The notes: generated by a model from the letters alone, not told the origin. 64,000 nucleotides of DNA from Wocania_A spongiicola (GCF_023502325.1 NZ_JAMFLZ010000002.1:124001-188000), one strand, 5' to 3'. Positions 53,176 to 61,997 are shown, numbered from the stretch's first letter. Translations and numbers: made by a program.

Positions 53176-54756
53176 TTACGAAGTAGTTAGTGTGCTTTTC
53201 TGCTTCAACTTTTCCTTTATAGCACAAGCAGTTTTTGTAATAGCTAATCCACCTTTACCTGTACATTTATTGCAAGAAGGCATTTGTAGACTTACTGATG
53301 ATACTGTTTCAATGACTTCATTTAAAGGAATAAGTGCATTATAACCAGCACAAGCCATGGTTGCTGATGATAACGCATTAACGGCTGCACTTACATTTTT
53401 TCCTAAGCATGGTGCTTCTACACGATCTGCAATAGGATCGCAAATCAACCCAATCATATTCTGAATAGCCATTGAAGCTGCGTCAATAGCTTGTTTTGCC
53501 GAGCCACCAAATAATTGTACAATTCCGGCTGCTGCCATTCCAGCTGATGCACCACATTCCACTTGGCAACCATGTTCTTCAGCAGAGAAACCAGGGCCTT
53601 GAGCAAAATAAACTCCAATAATTCCAGTGGCAAAATAAGCTTGAATTAATTCATCATGAGACGCGTTTATGTCATCAGCGACAGCTCTTAAAACACCTCC
53701 TACAACACCACAGGAACCAGCGGTTGGATTTGCAACAACAACTTCCATAGCGCTTTTAGACTCCATAATGGCAGATACATTGGCTATGATTTTATTTACA
53801 ATGGAATGCTCTAGAATTTTCTTTTTCTTTTGAGCATCATCAATTAAATGTGATTGTCGGGGCAATATTCTATCTTCATAATAAGTGCCTTCTAAACCCG
53901 TTTTTATACTATTTTCAATTATAGCAACAATACTTTTCATTTTATCTATCACTTCTTGATCATCTAAACCGCTCTGATTTTTTTCATATAGTAAGCCTAA
54001 AGCTGCAAGATCAAGATTTTTTTGTTCTGCATACTCTAAAAGAGATGCTACAGTTGTAAAAGGTAATTCTGATTCATTTCCTGATATAATTGGTAATACT
54101 GGTTTTATAATAGTTAATTCATCAAAAGGTATTGTGTCTTTTAATTTATTAATGGTTTCTATTGAAATCTCTTTTGAGAATTTAATGTTTACTAATCGCT
54201 TTTCGTTATTAAAAGACTCTGATATGGACTTGCTTTCTGTGAATAATAACAAAAGGTCTTGTAAGTGAATGTTTTTAGAAACACCCTTTAGAAGTAATTC
54301 ATAATAACCTCCATTAATACTTACTTTAAAACCATCTATGTCTTGAATTTCGAAAGAGCCACCGCCAATTGATACGGCTGTAACTTTTGTTTGCTTTCCT
54401 TGAGTACCTTCTAATGCTAATCTAAATGTGTTTGCATGATTGGTTTGGTAACTATTTACCTCATATTGGATTGATATTCCTTTTTCATCAGCTATTTGTT
54501 CAGTATTCTTTATTTGGTCATCAGACATTTCTATCCCTAATAAGCCACCTTCAATACCAATCGTAGTTCCTTGGTCTCTATAGTTTGGAGCCCAGGCACC
54601 ATCTTTGTCAAAATCAATAATAGCTTTTGTAAGAGGCTCGTTTAAAATATCCATGCATATTTTAGCTGCACGCCATGATGCGGCTGTATGAGAACTAGAC
54701 GGGCCTCTCATAATTGGTCCAATGACATCATTAAAAATCCCTGGTCTATTTTTCAT
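53176..54756 (-). CDS. sdaA: L-serine dehydratase (iron-sulfur)
   Basis: A 526-residue enzyme deaminating L-serine to pyruvate through a 4Fe-4S cluster. The N-terminal GPSSSHT is at 18-24, the cluster region has ANPTAGSCG (Cys349), GCQVECGAS, CDPIADRVEAPC (Cys439, Cys450) and SCNKCTGKGGLAI. Its length is above the 450-460 of the E. coli enzymes; the extra residues are in the small domain at 75-300. The upstream region carries a partial copy of the cassette-type leader, with TATCTTCG and TTTAG but no -33 box at normal spacing. Confidence 0.92.
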   Translation of the reverse strand: MKNRPGIFNDVIGPIMRGPSSSHTAASWRAAKICMDILNEPLTKAIIDFDKDGAWAPNYRDQGTTIGIEGGLLGIEMSDDQIKNTEQIADEKGISIQYEVNSYQTNHANTFRLALEGTQGKQTKVTAVSIGGGSFEIQDIDGFKVSINGGYYELLLKGVSKNIHLQDLLLLFTESKSISESFNNEKRLVNIKFSKEISIETINKLKDTIPFDELTIIKPVLPIISGNESELPFTTVASLLEYAEQKNLDLAALGLLYEKNQSGLDDQEVIDKMKSIVAIIENSIKTGLEGTYYEDRILPRQSHLIDDAQKKKKILEHSIVNKIIANVSAIMESKSAMEVVVANPTAGSCGVVGGVLRAVADDINASHDELIQAYFATGIIGVYFAQGPGFSAEEHGCQVECGASAGMAAAGIVQLFGGSAKQAIDAASMAIQNMIGLICDPIADRVEAPCLGKNVSAAVNALSSATMACAGYNALIPLNEVIETVSSVSLQMPSCNKCTGKGGLAITKTACAIKEKLKQKSTLTTS

Positions 54757-54902
54757 AATTTTTTAAAATTCAATATAACGGTGAGGCTATTGAGTAGTTT
54801 CTAAACGAAGATAGCTGTTTTTTTTGCAAAATTATTTAAGCATAGTTCCTTAACATCGAAGAGAATAAGCGTATTTAAACTATTAAATGTATTTTTCGAA
54901 AG

Positions 54903-55025
54903 TTCGTTTAACGTCTCGGCTATGATTTCGTTGTGGAATCATCCGCAGGATTATTCCGCTTAGAAATCATCCATTGATTTATACTTATATTTTGATGTGG
55001 CACTAAACCACAATGAATTATAGCC
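54903..55025. repeat. 3' hairpin element of the 55041-55670 unit
   Basis: It begins TTCGTTTAACG, the exact complement of 55745-55755, so the gene is bounded by 11-bp inverted repeats. Inside are a hairpin at 54922-54970 (8-bp arms ATGATTTC/GAAATCAT with inner GGAATCATCC against GGATTATTCC), a 5-bp TGTGG/CCACA stem (54996-55012) and outer GGCTAT (54918) pairing with ATAGCC (55020). On the gene strand it ends in GTTAAAC, which fits the integron core GTTRRRY. Confidence 0.65.
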
Positions 55026-55040
55026 ATTGTTGTATGCAGT

Positions 55041-55670
55041 TTATTTAAATATTCCTTTAATTTTTTCAATAATAGAAAGAGGATTCAAAGAACTTGAAAT
55101 ATCCGATTCTTTAAGGACTTCTCGAGCTTTAATTTTCACATTTACATCTGCATTATTAGCCAATTCTGTTATTCGATTAATCCAAATTATGGATTCCGAA
55201 ATTTCATCATCTTCATCAAGTTCAATTAAGAACCATCCAATTACATCTAAAAGTTCTATATTGAATTTCGAGTCATTTTGTAAATGAAGATTAGAAGTTA
55301 AAAATTCCATAATATCAATATAGGTATTTTCAGTTTTTGAGTAAATATCTTCAGTCTCTATATCGGTAAGTACTTCTAAATATTCAGGTTTAATTCTTTT
55401 GTTTTTTGCAAGATTGACTACTCGTTGTATTTCCTCAAATAAAAACTCATTAAAATCAATAGAATATTCTGAAAATGCTTCATAGATAATACTCAAACTT
55501 GAAAATTCACTTGGAATAGTGTTGACGCAGTATTGTTTAATTTCATTCAAATGGTCTTTTGAATATTTAACTAACTCTTTTGAGAATTTTCGAGATACTT
55601 TGTCATCACTGTCAATCCATTCTTCGAGTTCATTTTCTTGATGATATTTTAACTTCTCAATCACATTCAT
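55041..55670 (-). CDS. All-helical hypothetical protein in a cassette-like unit
   Basis: A 209-residue soluble, acidic protein I do not recognise. It is predicted as helical throughout, with repeat-like helix pairs (FSKELVKYSKDHLNEIKQYC, LLDVIGWFLIELDEDDEISE, INRITELANNADVNVKIKAREVL) that suggest a HEAT-type solenoid, as in some immunity proteins. It has no signal peptide. It is bracketed by inverted repeats and carries the shared promoter-leader, so it looks like a recently gained single-gene unit. Confidence 0.65.
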   Translation of the reverse strand: MNVIEKLKYHQENELEEWIDSDDKVSRKFSKELVKYSKDHLNEIKQYCVNTIPSEFSSLSIIYEAFSEYSIDFNEFLFEEIQRVVNLAKNKRIKPEYLEVLTDIETEDIYSKTENTYIDIMEFLTSNLHLQNDSKFNIELLDVIGWFLIELDEDDEISESIIWINRITELANNADVNVKIKAREVLKESDISSSLNPLSIIEKIKGIFK

Positions 55671-55691
55671 ATTGTTTCAATACTTGTTTTA

Positions 55692-55705
55692 ATTGCATAC
55701 AATGT
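55692..55705. repeat. Inner inverted repeat, 5' arm
   Basis: AATTGCATACAATG in the leader pairs with CATTGTTGTATGCAGTT at 55024-55040 just past the stop codon, forming a second, inner inverted repeat around the 209-aa gene. Confidence 0.5.
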
Positions 55706-55751
55706 TTTTTACGGATATGCGTCGTTTGAATGACTTATATCCGACGTTAAA

Positions 55752-55782
55752 CGAAGGTAGCTGAATTTTTTTACAAAGTCAA
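55752..55782 (-). promoter_or_regulatory. Promoter-leader module (209-aa gene)
   Basis: On the minus strand it reads TTG-N20-TACCTTCG, with ACTTTGTAAAAAAATTC in the spacer. It is directly followed by GTTTAACG and an inverted repeat CGGATAT/ATATCCG in the leader. Confidence 0.65.
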
Positions 55783-55854
55783 TAGTATCAATTCGATTTA
55801 TCATGCCATTATAAATAATTGTTAACTTACATTTTAAAAGTCCATTACTAATTG

Positions 55855-55862
55855 TAAATTTG
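55855..55862 (+). promoter_or_regulatory. Promoter -7 box for yaaA
   Basis: TAAATTTG, 23 bases before the ATG at 55886; matches TAnnTTTG without a clear -33 box. Confidence 0.5.
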
Positions 55863-55885
55863 GTTAGTTATAAAAAATATTTTCA

Positions 55886-56644
55886 ATGAAACTCGTTTTA
55901 TCACCAGCAAAGTCTTTAGATTTTGAAAGTAAAATACCAATAAGTAAAAACACCGAAGCTTGTTTTTTGAAGCAGTCTGAACGTTTAAATAAGTTGCTTA
56001 AAAAGAAATCGGCTAAAAGTTTATCGAAACTTATGAAGATTTCAGATAATTTAGGACAATTAAATTATCAGCGTAATCAAGATTGGGTACTCCCTTTTAC
56101 AAAAGAAAATTCTAGACCTGCCGTTTATGCTTTTAGCGGCGATGTATATAGAGGTTTAGATGCTTACAACATTCCTAAAGAAAAAATAGAAACACTTCAA
56201 AATACAGTGCGTATTATTTCTGGTTTGTATGGTATTTTAAAACCTACCGATTTAATTCAGCCTTATCGTTTAGAGATGGGAACTAAATTTCCTGTTGGTA
56301 AAAACAAAAACCTGTATGAGTTTTGGCGTAAAACTATTACCAATGCATTAAACGAAGAATTAGAAGATGACGAGTTGTTTTTAAATTTAGCAAGTAATGA
56401 ATACTTTAAAGCCATAGATACTAAAGCCTTAAAAGTACCAGTAATTACTGCTAATTTTAAAGATTTTAAAAACGGTGAATATAAAATGATTATGACATTT
56501 GCTAAACAAGCACGTGGTTTTATGGCACGTTATGTTATAGATACCAATGCTGAAACTATTGATGATTTGAAAGCATTTAATTACGAAGGTTATAACTTTA
56601 GTGAACCTATGAGTACAGAAACCGAACTAGTTTTTATAAGATAA
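55886..56644 (+). CDS. yaaA: Peroxide stress protein YaaA (UPF0246)
   Basis: A 252-residue protein of the YaaA family, which lowers free iron during peroxide stress in E. coli. Landmarks are MKLVLSPAKSLDF, FSGDVYRGLDA, ISGLYGILKPTDLIQPYRLEMGTKF, NLASNEYFKAID and KQARGFMARYVI. Complete length. First of three plus-strand genes close together. Confidence 0.95.
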   Translation: MKLVLSPAKSLDFESKIPISKNTEACFLKQSERLNKLLKKKSAKSLSKLMKISDNLGQLNYQRNQDWVLPFTKENSRPAVYAFSGDVYRGLDAYNIPKEKIETLQNTVRIISGLYGILKPTDLIQPYRLEMGTKFPVGKNKNLYEFWRKTITNALNEELEDDELFLNLASNEYFKAIDTKALKVPVITANFKDFKNGEYKMIMTFAKQARGFMARYVIDTNAETIDDLKAFNYEGYNFSEPMSTETELVFIR

Positions 56645-56668
56645 AATTAAAACACCAACTAATATTAA

Positions 56669-57391
56669 ATGTATTATTACCTAATTATTGCGCTTCAAGT
56701 TTATTGCTTATATCATCTTTACAACAACAGGAATGCATATTATTGGTGGTTTGTAATTCTTTTTTTAGGACCTATAGGGTGTGCTATCTATTTAATCACC
56801 CAAGTTTATAATAAACGTGATGCAGAAAAAATAACAAGTGAAATAACACATATAATAAACCCAACCAAAAAAATAAAAGATTTAGAAAAGCAACTTAAGT
56901 TTTCAGATTCTTACCAAAACAGAGTTAATTTAGCTGATGCTCATTTAGAAAATAAAGACTTTAATAATGCTATTTCAAATTATCTAGAGGCTTTAGAAGG
57001 TAATATGCAAAATGATTTTTATGTGATTAAGCAATTGATTGAAGCTTATTTTAATATTGAAGATTGTGAAAGTGTTGTTTTGTATGCCGAAAAAATAAAA
57101 GAACATCCAGAATTTAAAAAATCAAGATCACAATTTTTATACGGCCTAGCTTTAGAGAGACTCGGTAAGTTTGATGAAGCCGAAACAAACTTAAGAGCTA
57201 TAGATATTCGTTATTCATTTTATAATGAAAGATTAATTTTTGCTAAATTTTTAATAAGCAGAAAAAAAGAAACCGAGGCCAAAGAAATTTTAGAAGAGAT
57301 ATCCACAGAATCTCAGCATATGACAAAGCCTAATAAAAGATTGTTTAAAGCCACGATACAAGAAGTTGAAAAACTATTGCAGGATTTTTAA
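56669..57391 (+). CDS. TPR-repeat membrane protein
   Basis: A 240-residue protein with two short N-terminal TM helices (1-18, 24-45; YWWFVILFLGPIGCAIYL) resembling the PLD nuclease N-terminal helices, then TPR-like repeats (ADAHLENKDFNNAISNYLEAL, LYGLALERLGKFDEAETNLRAI). It is likely a membrane-bound scaffold. Its stop codon abuts the ATG of the next gene with no bases between. Confidence 0.82.
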   Translation: MYYYLIIALQVYCLYHLYNNRNAYYWWFVILFLGPIGCAIYLITQVYNKRDAEKITSEITHIINPTKKIKDLEKQLKFSDSYQNRVNLADAHLENKDFNNAISNYLEALEGNMQNDFYVIKQLIEAYFNIEDCESVVLYAEKIKEHPEFKKSRSQFLYGLALERLGKFDEAETNLRAIDIRYSFYNERLIFAKFLISRKKETEAKEILEEISTESQHMTKPNKRLFKATIQEVEKLLQDF

Positions 57392-58072
57392 ATGTTTTTT
57401 CATAAACACCCATATAAACCATTTATTCAAAAAGATACTATCAAATTAATTGTAGGCACGTTGCCACCACCACGATTTTCTACAGGCGAACTTTTAGAGA
57501 AGGATGTTAATTTCTGTTATGGAAGTTATTATAATTCTTTGTGGAAAAAAATAGATAAAATTCATAATCTCAATTTGCGTTATGATAACTCCCAAGAAGC
57601 AGTAAATGAGCGCAAGAAATTTTTAATAAAACATAAAATTGGAGTTTGTGATATTGTTGACAGTGCAGAACGCGAAAAAATAGATGCTTCTGATTTAGGG
57701 ATGCAAAATATTAAGCTTCGCGATGTTATTGACTATCTAAAAAAATATCCAAATATTGACACTTTATTGTTTACTGGAGGAAATAGTAAAAATGGTCCTG
57801 AATATTTTTTTAGAAAACATATTAAGGATTATAATATTAAGCTAGAATTGATAAATAATGAAGTACCACGAATACATCAATTTGTCATTCTAAGCGACCT
57901 ACAGGAACCTGTTCTGCCTCAGCGAATCATTAAAACCGTTTCTCTTACTTCTGGTTCTGGAGCCGCTAATATTTCAATAAGTAGAATTCCGCTTTACAAA
58001 CAATTAAAAGCTAAAAACCCAAAATTTAATACTTTCGATTTTAGAGTGATGCAATACCGAGAGTTTTTTTAG
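57392..58072 (+). CDS. Uracil-DNA-glycosylase-superfamily protein
   Basis: A 226-residue protein with a UDG-like fold: motif 1 is IVGTLPPPRFSTG, followed by FCYGSYYNSLWKKIDKI, a middle strand TLLFTGG, and a late LTSGSGAANISIS that fits the motif 2 position. The catalytic Asp/Asn of canonical families is not clear, so activity is uncertain; DNA repair is the first guess. It directly abuts the TPR gene and overlaps the convergent aminopeptidase gene by 4 bases. Confidence 0.75.
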   Translation: MFFHKHPYKPFIQKDTIKLIVGTLPPPRFSTGELLEKDVNFCYGSYYNSLWKKIDKIHNLNLRYDNSQEAVNERKKFLIKHKIGVCDIVDSAEREKIDASDLGMQNIKLRDVIDYLKKYPNIDTLLFTGGNSKNGPEYFFRKHIKDYNIKLELINNEVPRIHQFVILSDLQEPVLPQRIIKTVSLTSGSGAANISISRIPLYKQLKAKNPKFNTFDFRVMQYREFF

Positions 58073-59925
58073 TCTTGGTTATAGCCTAATAATGCATCAA
58101 TTGTATTTGCAGTTACAGCATGATAGTTTGGTCTTGCTTTTGTATATATAGCCAAAGCTTCATCAGTTTTGTTATTTCTTTTAAATGCTTTATAAATAGT
58201 TGAAACATACCATCGTCTGCCTACTTTAATTAAAAAGTCTTCAATTTTTGTATCAATATTATTTCCATGGTAATCATGATTTATGGCTTGCTCGTACCAT
58301 ACCATTGCAATATAAGAATTGTTTGAGTTGGTTAAATTAAAAGCCTCGTCTATCATTGCTAAATGCTCCGTTTTAATATCACTAGGAAAGTTTCTAACAA
58401 AATGTACCCATTCTTGAGTTGTCCAATCTTTGGTAAGTGCTTTATCTACTGTATTTGTTTTAACAAATTGCTGAATTGTTTTTTCAACGGTTTCAAATTT
58501 ATCAGAAACAATAATAGATTGGTTACTTGGCACTCCTGCTTCATAAACCCATTCATTTGTGTTAAATGTGATGCTATACTTTTCCAATAAATTTGTATTT
58601 AAAAAATCAATAAATTTTTCGGTGTTAATTGTAGAAAACGCATGAGTTTGAAAATAGTTTTTTAAGAAGGCATCAAACTTTTCACGACCTACGGTTTCTT
58701 CTAAAGTTCTTAAAAATAAATACCCTTTATCATAAGCAATACTATTCATGCCATCATCAGGATTCCTATCTTTCAAGTTAAGCTTTAATTTGGTATCGTT
58801 TGGAGCATCTTTAAAACCTTCTAATTCTTCTTCTAAATCTTGTCTTCCAATTTTTGCAAGCATGTTAGCTCTATCTTTTCCATAAAGGGCTTCCATAATA
58901 CGCATCTCAAAATATACAGTAAACCCTTCATTTAACCAGAAATCATTCCAAGTCGCATTGGTAACTAAATTTCCAGACCAAGAATGAGCTAATTCATGAG
59001 CAATAAGCGATGTTAAACTTTTATCGCCAGCAATTACAGTAGGAGTTGCAAAAGTTAATCGCGGATTTTCCATGCCACCAAAAGGAAAACTTGGAGGTAG
59101 TACAATAACGTCAAACTGCTCCCATGCATATTTTCCGTAAAGTTTTTCGGCAGAAGCAACCATGTTTTCCATATCCGAAAACTCATAATGTGCTTTGTCT
59201 AGTATAGATTTTTCGGCATAAATACCTGTTCTGTCACTTATAGCCTTATAATCAAAATCTCCAACTGCTAGCGCAATTAAATATGGAGAAATTGGCTGTG
59301 CCATTTTAAAAGTATATGCTCCGTTAGGTATTTTAGTCTTTGGGTTTTCGGCACTCATAACTGCCATTAAGTTACTAGGGACTTTAACTTTAGCATTATA
59401 AGTAATTCTAATTTGCGGACTATCTTGAATAGGAATCCATGTTCGAGTTAAAATAGCTTGACCTTGTGTAAATAAAAAAGGGTGTTTTTTATCTGCGGTT
59501 TGTTGTGGATTTAGCCATTGTAAGGCTTCTGTTTTATGAGTTGTTTTATAAAAAATAGTAATGCGTTTCGTGTTTTTTTTGATTTCAATTTTAAGAGGAT
59601 TTCCTAACTGTTCATCAAAATCACCTAAAGAAAAAGAGGTGTCATTACCATCAGCTTGAACATTTTCAATATCTAAGAATTTTGAATCAAGAATTATTTC
59701 TGATGCATCATTATTATTAATTAAATACGAAGCTTTACCATGTATAATTTCATTATCAAAGTCTACATTAATATCTAAATCTAAATGCGTAATAGCGGCA
59801 TCATTCGGTTGCGAAAAAGAATGTGATTCTTCTATATAACTAGGCATAGATTCGTTTTTATTATTGTTAGAACAACTCGAAATAAAGAGTATTAAACTCA
59901 CTAATAGTAAAAGCGTTTTTTTCAT
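58069..59925 (-). CDS. M1-family aminopeptidase (leukotriene A4 hydrolase-like), lipoprotein
   Basis: A 618-residue zinc aminopeptidase with a lipoprotein signal (LFISSC, Cys18). The substrate-binding GGMEN is at 283-287, the zinc motif HELAH at 310-314 with the third ligand Glu333 (WLNEGF), and the C-terminal half carries an ARM-like helical domain as in LTA4H. It should remove N-terminal residues from peptides outside the inner membrane. It is followed 3' by the convergent UDG-like gene. Confidence 0.95.
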   Translation of the reverse strand: MKKTLLLLVSLILFISSCSNNNKNESMPSYIEESHSFSQPNDAAITHLDLDINVDFDNEIIHGKASYLINNNDASEIILDSKFLDIENVQADGNDTSFSLGDFDEQLGNPLKIEIKKNTKRITIFYKTTHKTEALQWLNPQQTADKKHPFLFTQGQAILTRTWIPIQDSPQIRITYNAKVKVPSNLMAVMSAENPKTKIPNGAYTFKMAQPISPYLIALAVGDFDYKAISDRTGIYAEKSILDKAHYEFSDMENMVASAEKLYGKYAWEQFDVIVLPPSFPFGGMENPRLTFATPTVIAGDKSLTSLIAHELAHSWSGNLVTNATWNDFWLNEGFTVYFEMRIMEALYGKDRANMLAKIGRQDLEEELEGFKDAPNDTKLKLNLKDRNPDDGMNSIAYDKGYLFLRTLEETVGREKFDAFLKNYFQTHAFSTINTEKFIDFLNTNLLEKYSITFNTNEWVYEAGVPSNQSIIVSDKFETVEKTIQQFVKTNTVDKALTKDWTTQEWVHFVRNFPSDIKTEHLAMIDEAFNLTNSNNSYIAMVWYEQAINHDYHGNNIDTKIEDFLIKVGRRWYVSTIYKAFKRNNKTDEALAIYTKARPNYHAVTANTIDALLGYNQD

Positions 59926-60011
59926 AATTAATTTAAAAATATAAGTAGGAGCGAAGTTAATTGTTTTTGTTTTAAAACCAAGAATTAAAAGAACATAGAG
60001 AAAATAAGATG

Positions 60012-60019
60012 TACATTTG
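60012..60019 (+). promoter_or_regulatory. Promoter -7 box for the RNA helicase gene
   Basis: TACATTTG followed by CGC, 83 bases before the ATG at 60103, so the mRNA has a leader of about 75 bases. This would fit cold-type regulation seen for such helicases, but the sequence does not prove it. Confidence 0.5.
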
Positions 60020-60102
60020 CGCTTTATTAAAAAGGGGTGCTATGTAATTTATAGATTGTCATCTCAAAAATGTTCGTTTTAGAACTTTATTAAACAATTT
60101 AT

Positions 60103-61404
60103 ATGTCATTTAACTCTTTAGGCTTATCCGAAGCCTTGCTAAAAGCCATTAGCAAAAAAGGATACACTACCCCAAGTCCTATTCAACAAAAAGCTATCCC
60201 ACCTGTTTTAGAGGGTAGAGATGTTTTAGCTTCGGCGCAAACAGGAACAGGGAAAACAGCAGGTTTTACATTACCGCTTTTACACATACTTTCTGAAAAT
60301 CCGAAAGCAAAATATAGACCCATACGGGCTTTAATTTTAACTCCAACACGAGAATTGGCAGCACAAGTATATGCTAATGTTAGAGAATATAGCGAGTTTT
60401 TAAATTTAAGAAGCGCCGTAATTTTTGGAGGCGTAAATCAAAAACCGCAAGTTGCAACTATCCGTCAAGGTGTTGATATTTTAGTAGCTACTCCAGGACG
60501 TTTATTAGATTTACAAAATCAAGGATTATTATCGCTTAAGCGTGTTGAAATTTTTGTTTTAGATGAAGCGGACAGAATGTTAGATATGGGTTTTTTAAGG
60601 GATATTGAAAAAGTAATCAAATCTATGCCAGAGAAACGTCAAAATTTGATGTTTTCTGCTACGTTTTCAAAAGAGATTAAAAAGTTAGCGCATGGTATTT
60701 TAAATAACCCTGTGCATGTTGAAGCAACTCCAGAGAATACAACTGTTGAAGCAATCTCACAAAAAGTTTACAGAGTAGCCAAAGGCCTGAAAACTAATTT
60801 GATTATCAAGCTTATTTCTGACGACAATTGGAAACAGGTGTTGGTTTTTACTCGTACTAAGCATGGTGCAAATAAGCTTTGTAAAAAAATGATTAGCTCA
60901 GGTATTACTGCAGCGGCTATTCATGGGAATAAAAGTCAAGGCGCAAGAACTAAGGCATTAGCAGGTTTTAAAAACGGAAATGTACGTGTTTTAGTTGCTA
61001 CTGATATTGCGGCTCGTGGTTTAGATATTCCATTATTACCTCATGTAGTTAACTTTGAATTGCCTAATATTTCAGAAGATTATGTACACAGAATAGGTAG
61101 AACGGGTAGAGCAGGAGCTAGCGGTGAAGCGCTATCATTAGTGAGTGCAGACGAAATAACATATTTAAGAGGGATTGAAAAATTAGTTGGAATGAAGTTG
61201 CCTGTAGAAATTGTTGAAGGGTTTGAACCAGACCCAAATGCATCTACAGAACCTATTAAACCAGGGCAAAACCGTTCTAGAAATCCTAGGAATAGGAACA
61301 ATAATCGTAATTCTAACTCTAATCAATCTAATAGAGACCGAAATAATTCTAATAGAAGACCCAAACGAAACAATAAAAAGAAGTTTAACGATCGAAGAAA
61401 CTAG
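60103..61404 (+). CDS. DEAD-box ATP-dependent RNA helicase (RhlE-like)
   Basis: A 433-residue helicase. The Q motif is GYTTPSPIQQKAIP, motif I AQTGTGKT (about 45-52), II DEAD, III SAT, IV VFTRTKHGANKL, V ATDIAARGLDIP, VI HRIGRTGRAG. The last 60 residues are a disordered, Asn/Arg-rich basic tail (NRNNNRNSNSNQSNRDRNNS) that likely binds RNA non-specifically. RhlE/CshA-type proteins help ribosome assembly and mRNA decay. It is followed 5 bases later by a small gene. Confidence 0.95.
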   Translation: MSFNSLGLSEALLKAISKKGYTTPSPIQQKAIPPVLEGRDVLASAQTGTGKTAGFTLPLLHILSENPKAKYRPIRALILTPTRELAAQVYANVREYSEFLNLRSAVIFGGVNQKPQVATIRQGVDILVATPGRLLDLQNQGLLSLKRVEIFVLDEADRMLDMGFLRDIEKVIKSMPEKRQNLMFSATFSKEIKKLAHGILNNPVHVEATPENTTVEAISQKVYRVAKGLKTNLIIKLISDDNWKQVLVFTRTKHGANKLCKKMISSGITAAAIHGNKSQGARTKALAGFKNGNVRVLVATDIAARGLDIPLLPHVVNFELPNISEDYVHRIGRTGRAGASGEALSLVSADEITYLRGIEKLVGMKLPVEIVEGFEPDPNASTEPIKPGQNRSRNPRNRNNNRNSNSNQSNRDRNNSNRRPKRNNKKKFNDRRN

Positions 61405-61409
61405 AAGTG

Positions 61410-61619
61410 ATGCGAACCGTTTTAAAGAAAAAAATCATTGAAGTTTGTAACCGAAAGATTGAGCAAAAAGGAAGCAATGTTGGATTATCTTTTTATGCTT
61501 TTTTTGCAAATAAGAATGATGACCCAGAGTTACTTATGGAAGCGGCAACTTGGTGGATTATGGAGCATAAGCTAGATCATTTTGAAAAGGCTATAAAAAT
61601 TAAAGAATTAGTAGAGTAG
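61410..61619 (+). CDS. Small conserved hypothetical protein
   Basis: A 69-residue helical protein (MRTVLKKKIIEVCNRKIEQKG ... ELLMEAATWWIMEHKLDHFEKAIKIKELVE). I do not know its function. The ATG at 61410 follows the helicase stop by 5 bases, so the two are co-transcribed. It shows no signal or TM segment. Confidence 0.65.
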   Translation: MRTVLKKKIIEVCNRKIEQKGSNVGLSFYAFFANKNDDPELLMEAATWWIMEHKLDHFEKAIKIKELVE

Positions 61620-61628
61620 ATTGTTTTT

Positions 61629-61700
61629 GCCTCCTCGAGCATTATCGAAATATAAAATATATTTTATATTGAAGATACCAAGCGCAGCTTGACGAGAGGT
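61629..61700. repeat. Compound palindromic repeat, copy D
   Basis: Half sequences CTCCTCGAGC (61631-61640) and AGCGCAGCTTGACGAGAGG (61681-61699) are related to the two sides of copy B. They are separated by 40 bases that contain the perfect 20-bp palindrome ATATAAAATATATTTTATAT (61650-61669). It lies 22 bases from copy C in inverted orientation. Confidence 0.65.
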
Positions 61701-61722
61701 TAATATTATAAATCATTTAAGA

Positions 61723-61748
61723 AGGTCTCGACTGCGCTCGACCAGACA
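61723..61748 (+). repeat. GC-rich palindromic repeat, copy C
   Basis: Twenty-six bases that differ from the reverse complement of copy A (7564-7589) at one position. It ends 4 bases before the VF530-like start codon, so it would be in that gene's 5' leader. Confidence 0.85.
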
Positions 61749-61752
61749 GCTT

Positions 61753-61986
61753 ATGGAATCTCAACCAAATAACCCGTTACATGGAGTGAAATTAGAGCAA
61801 ATTATAAACGATTTGGTAGCTCACTATGGTTGGGAATATATGGGTCACACCATTAAAATTAAATGCTTTATTGATAATCCTTCAGTAAAATCTAGCTTAA
61901 AATTTTTAAGACGCACTCCTTGGGCACGCACTAAAGTTGAGAATATGTATTTAAATATGTTAAAGAATCGGAATAGAAAAAGTTGA
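61753..61986 (+). CDS. VF530-family (DUF2132) DNA-binding protein
   Basis: A 77-residue protein of the VF530/DUF2132 family (NPLHGVKLEQIINDLVAHYGWEYMG...CFIDNPSVKSSLKFLRRTPWARTKVENMY). The fold from the Vibrio member is a helical DNA-binding-like domain; the role is unknown. Complete length. It is directly preceded by repeat copy C. Confidence 0.9.
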   Translation: MESQPNNPLHGVKLEQIINDLVAHYGWEYMGHTIKIKCFIDNPSVKSSLKFLRRTPWARTKVENMYLNMLKNRNRKS

Positions 61987-61997
61987 TTTTTTTTTGG

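Noticed and set aside
54903..55755. True integron gene cassette with attC
   Set aside because: The right core fits GTTRRRY, but the left core is a poor RYYYAAC match, no integrase gene is present in the window, and the promoter is inside the unit. I kept it as a cassette-like finding only.
61211..61441. 76-codon frame overlapping the helicase C-terminal tail
   Set aside because: It is an alternative reading of the Asn/Arg-rich low-complexity tail, and the real downstream gene starts at 61410 in another frame.
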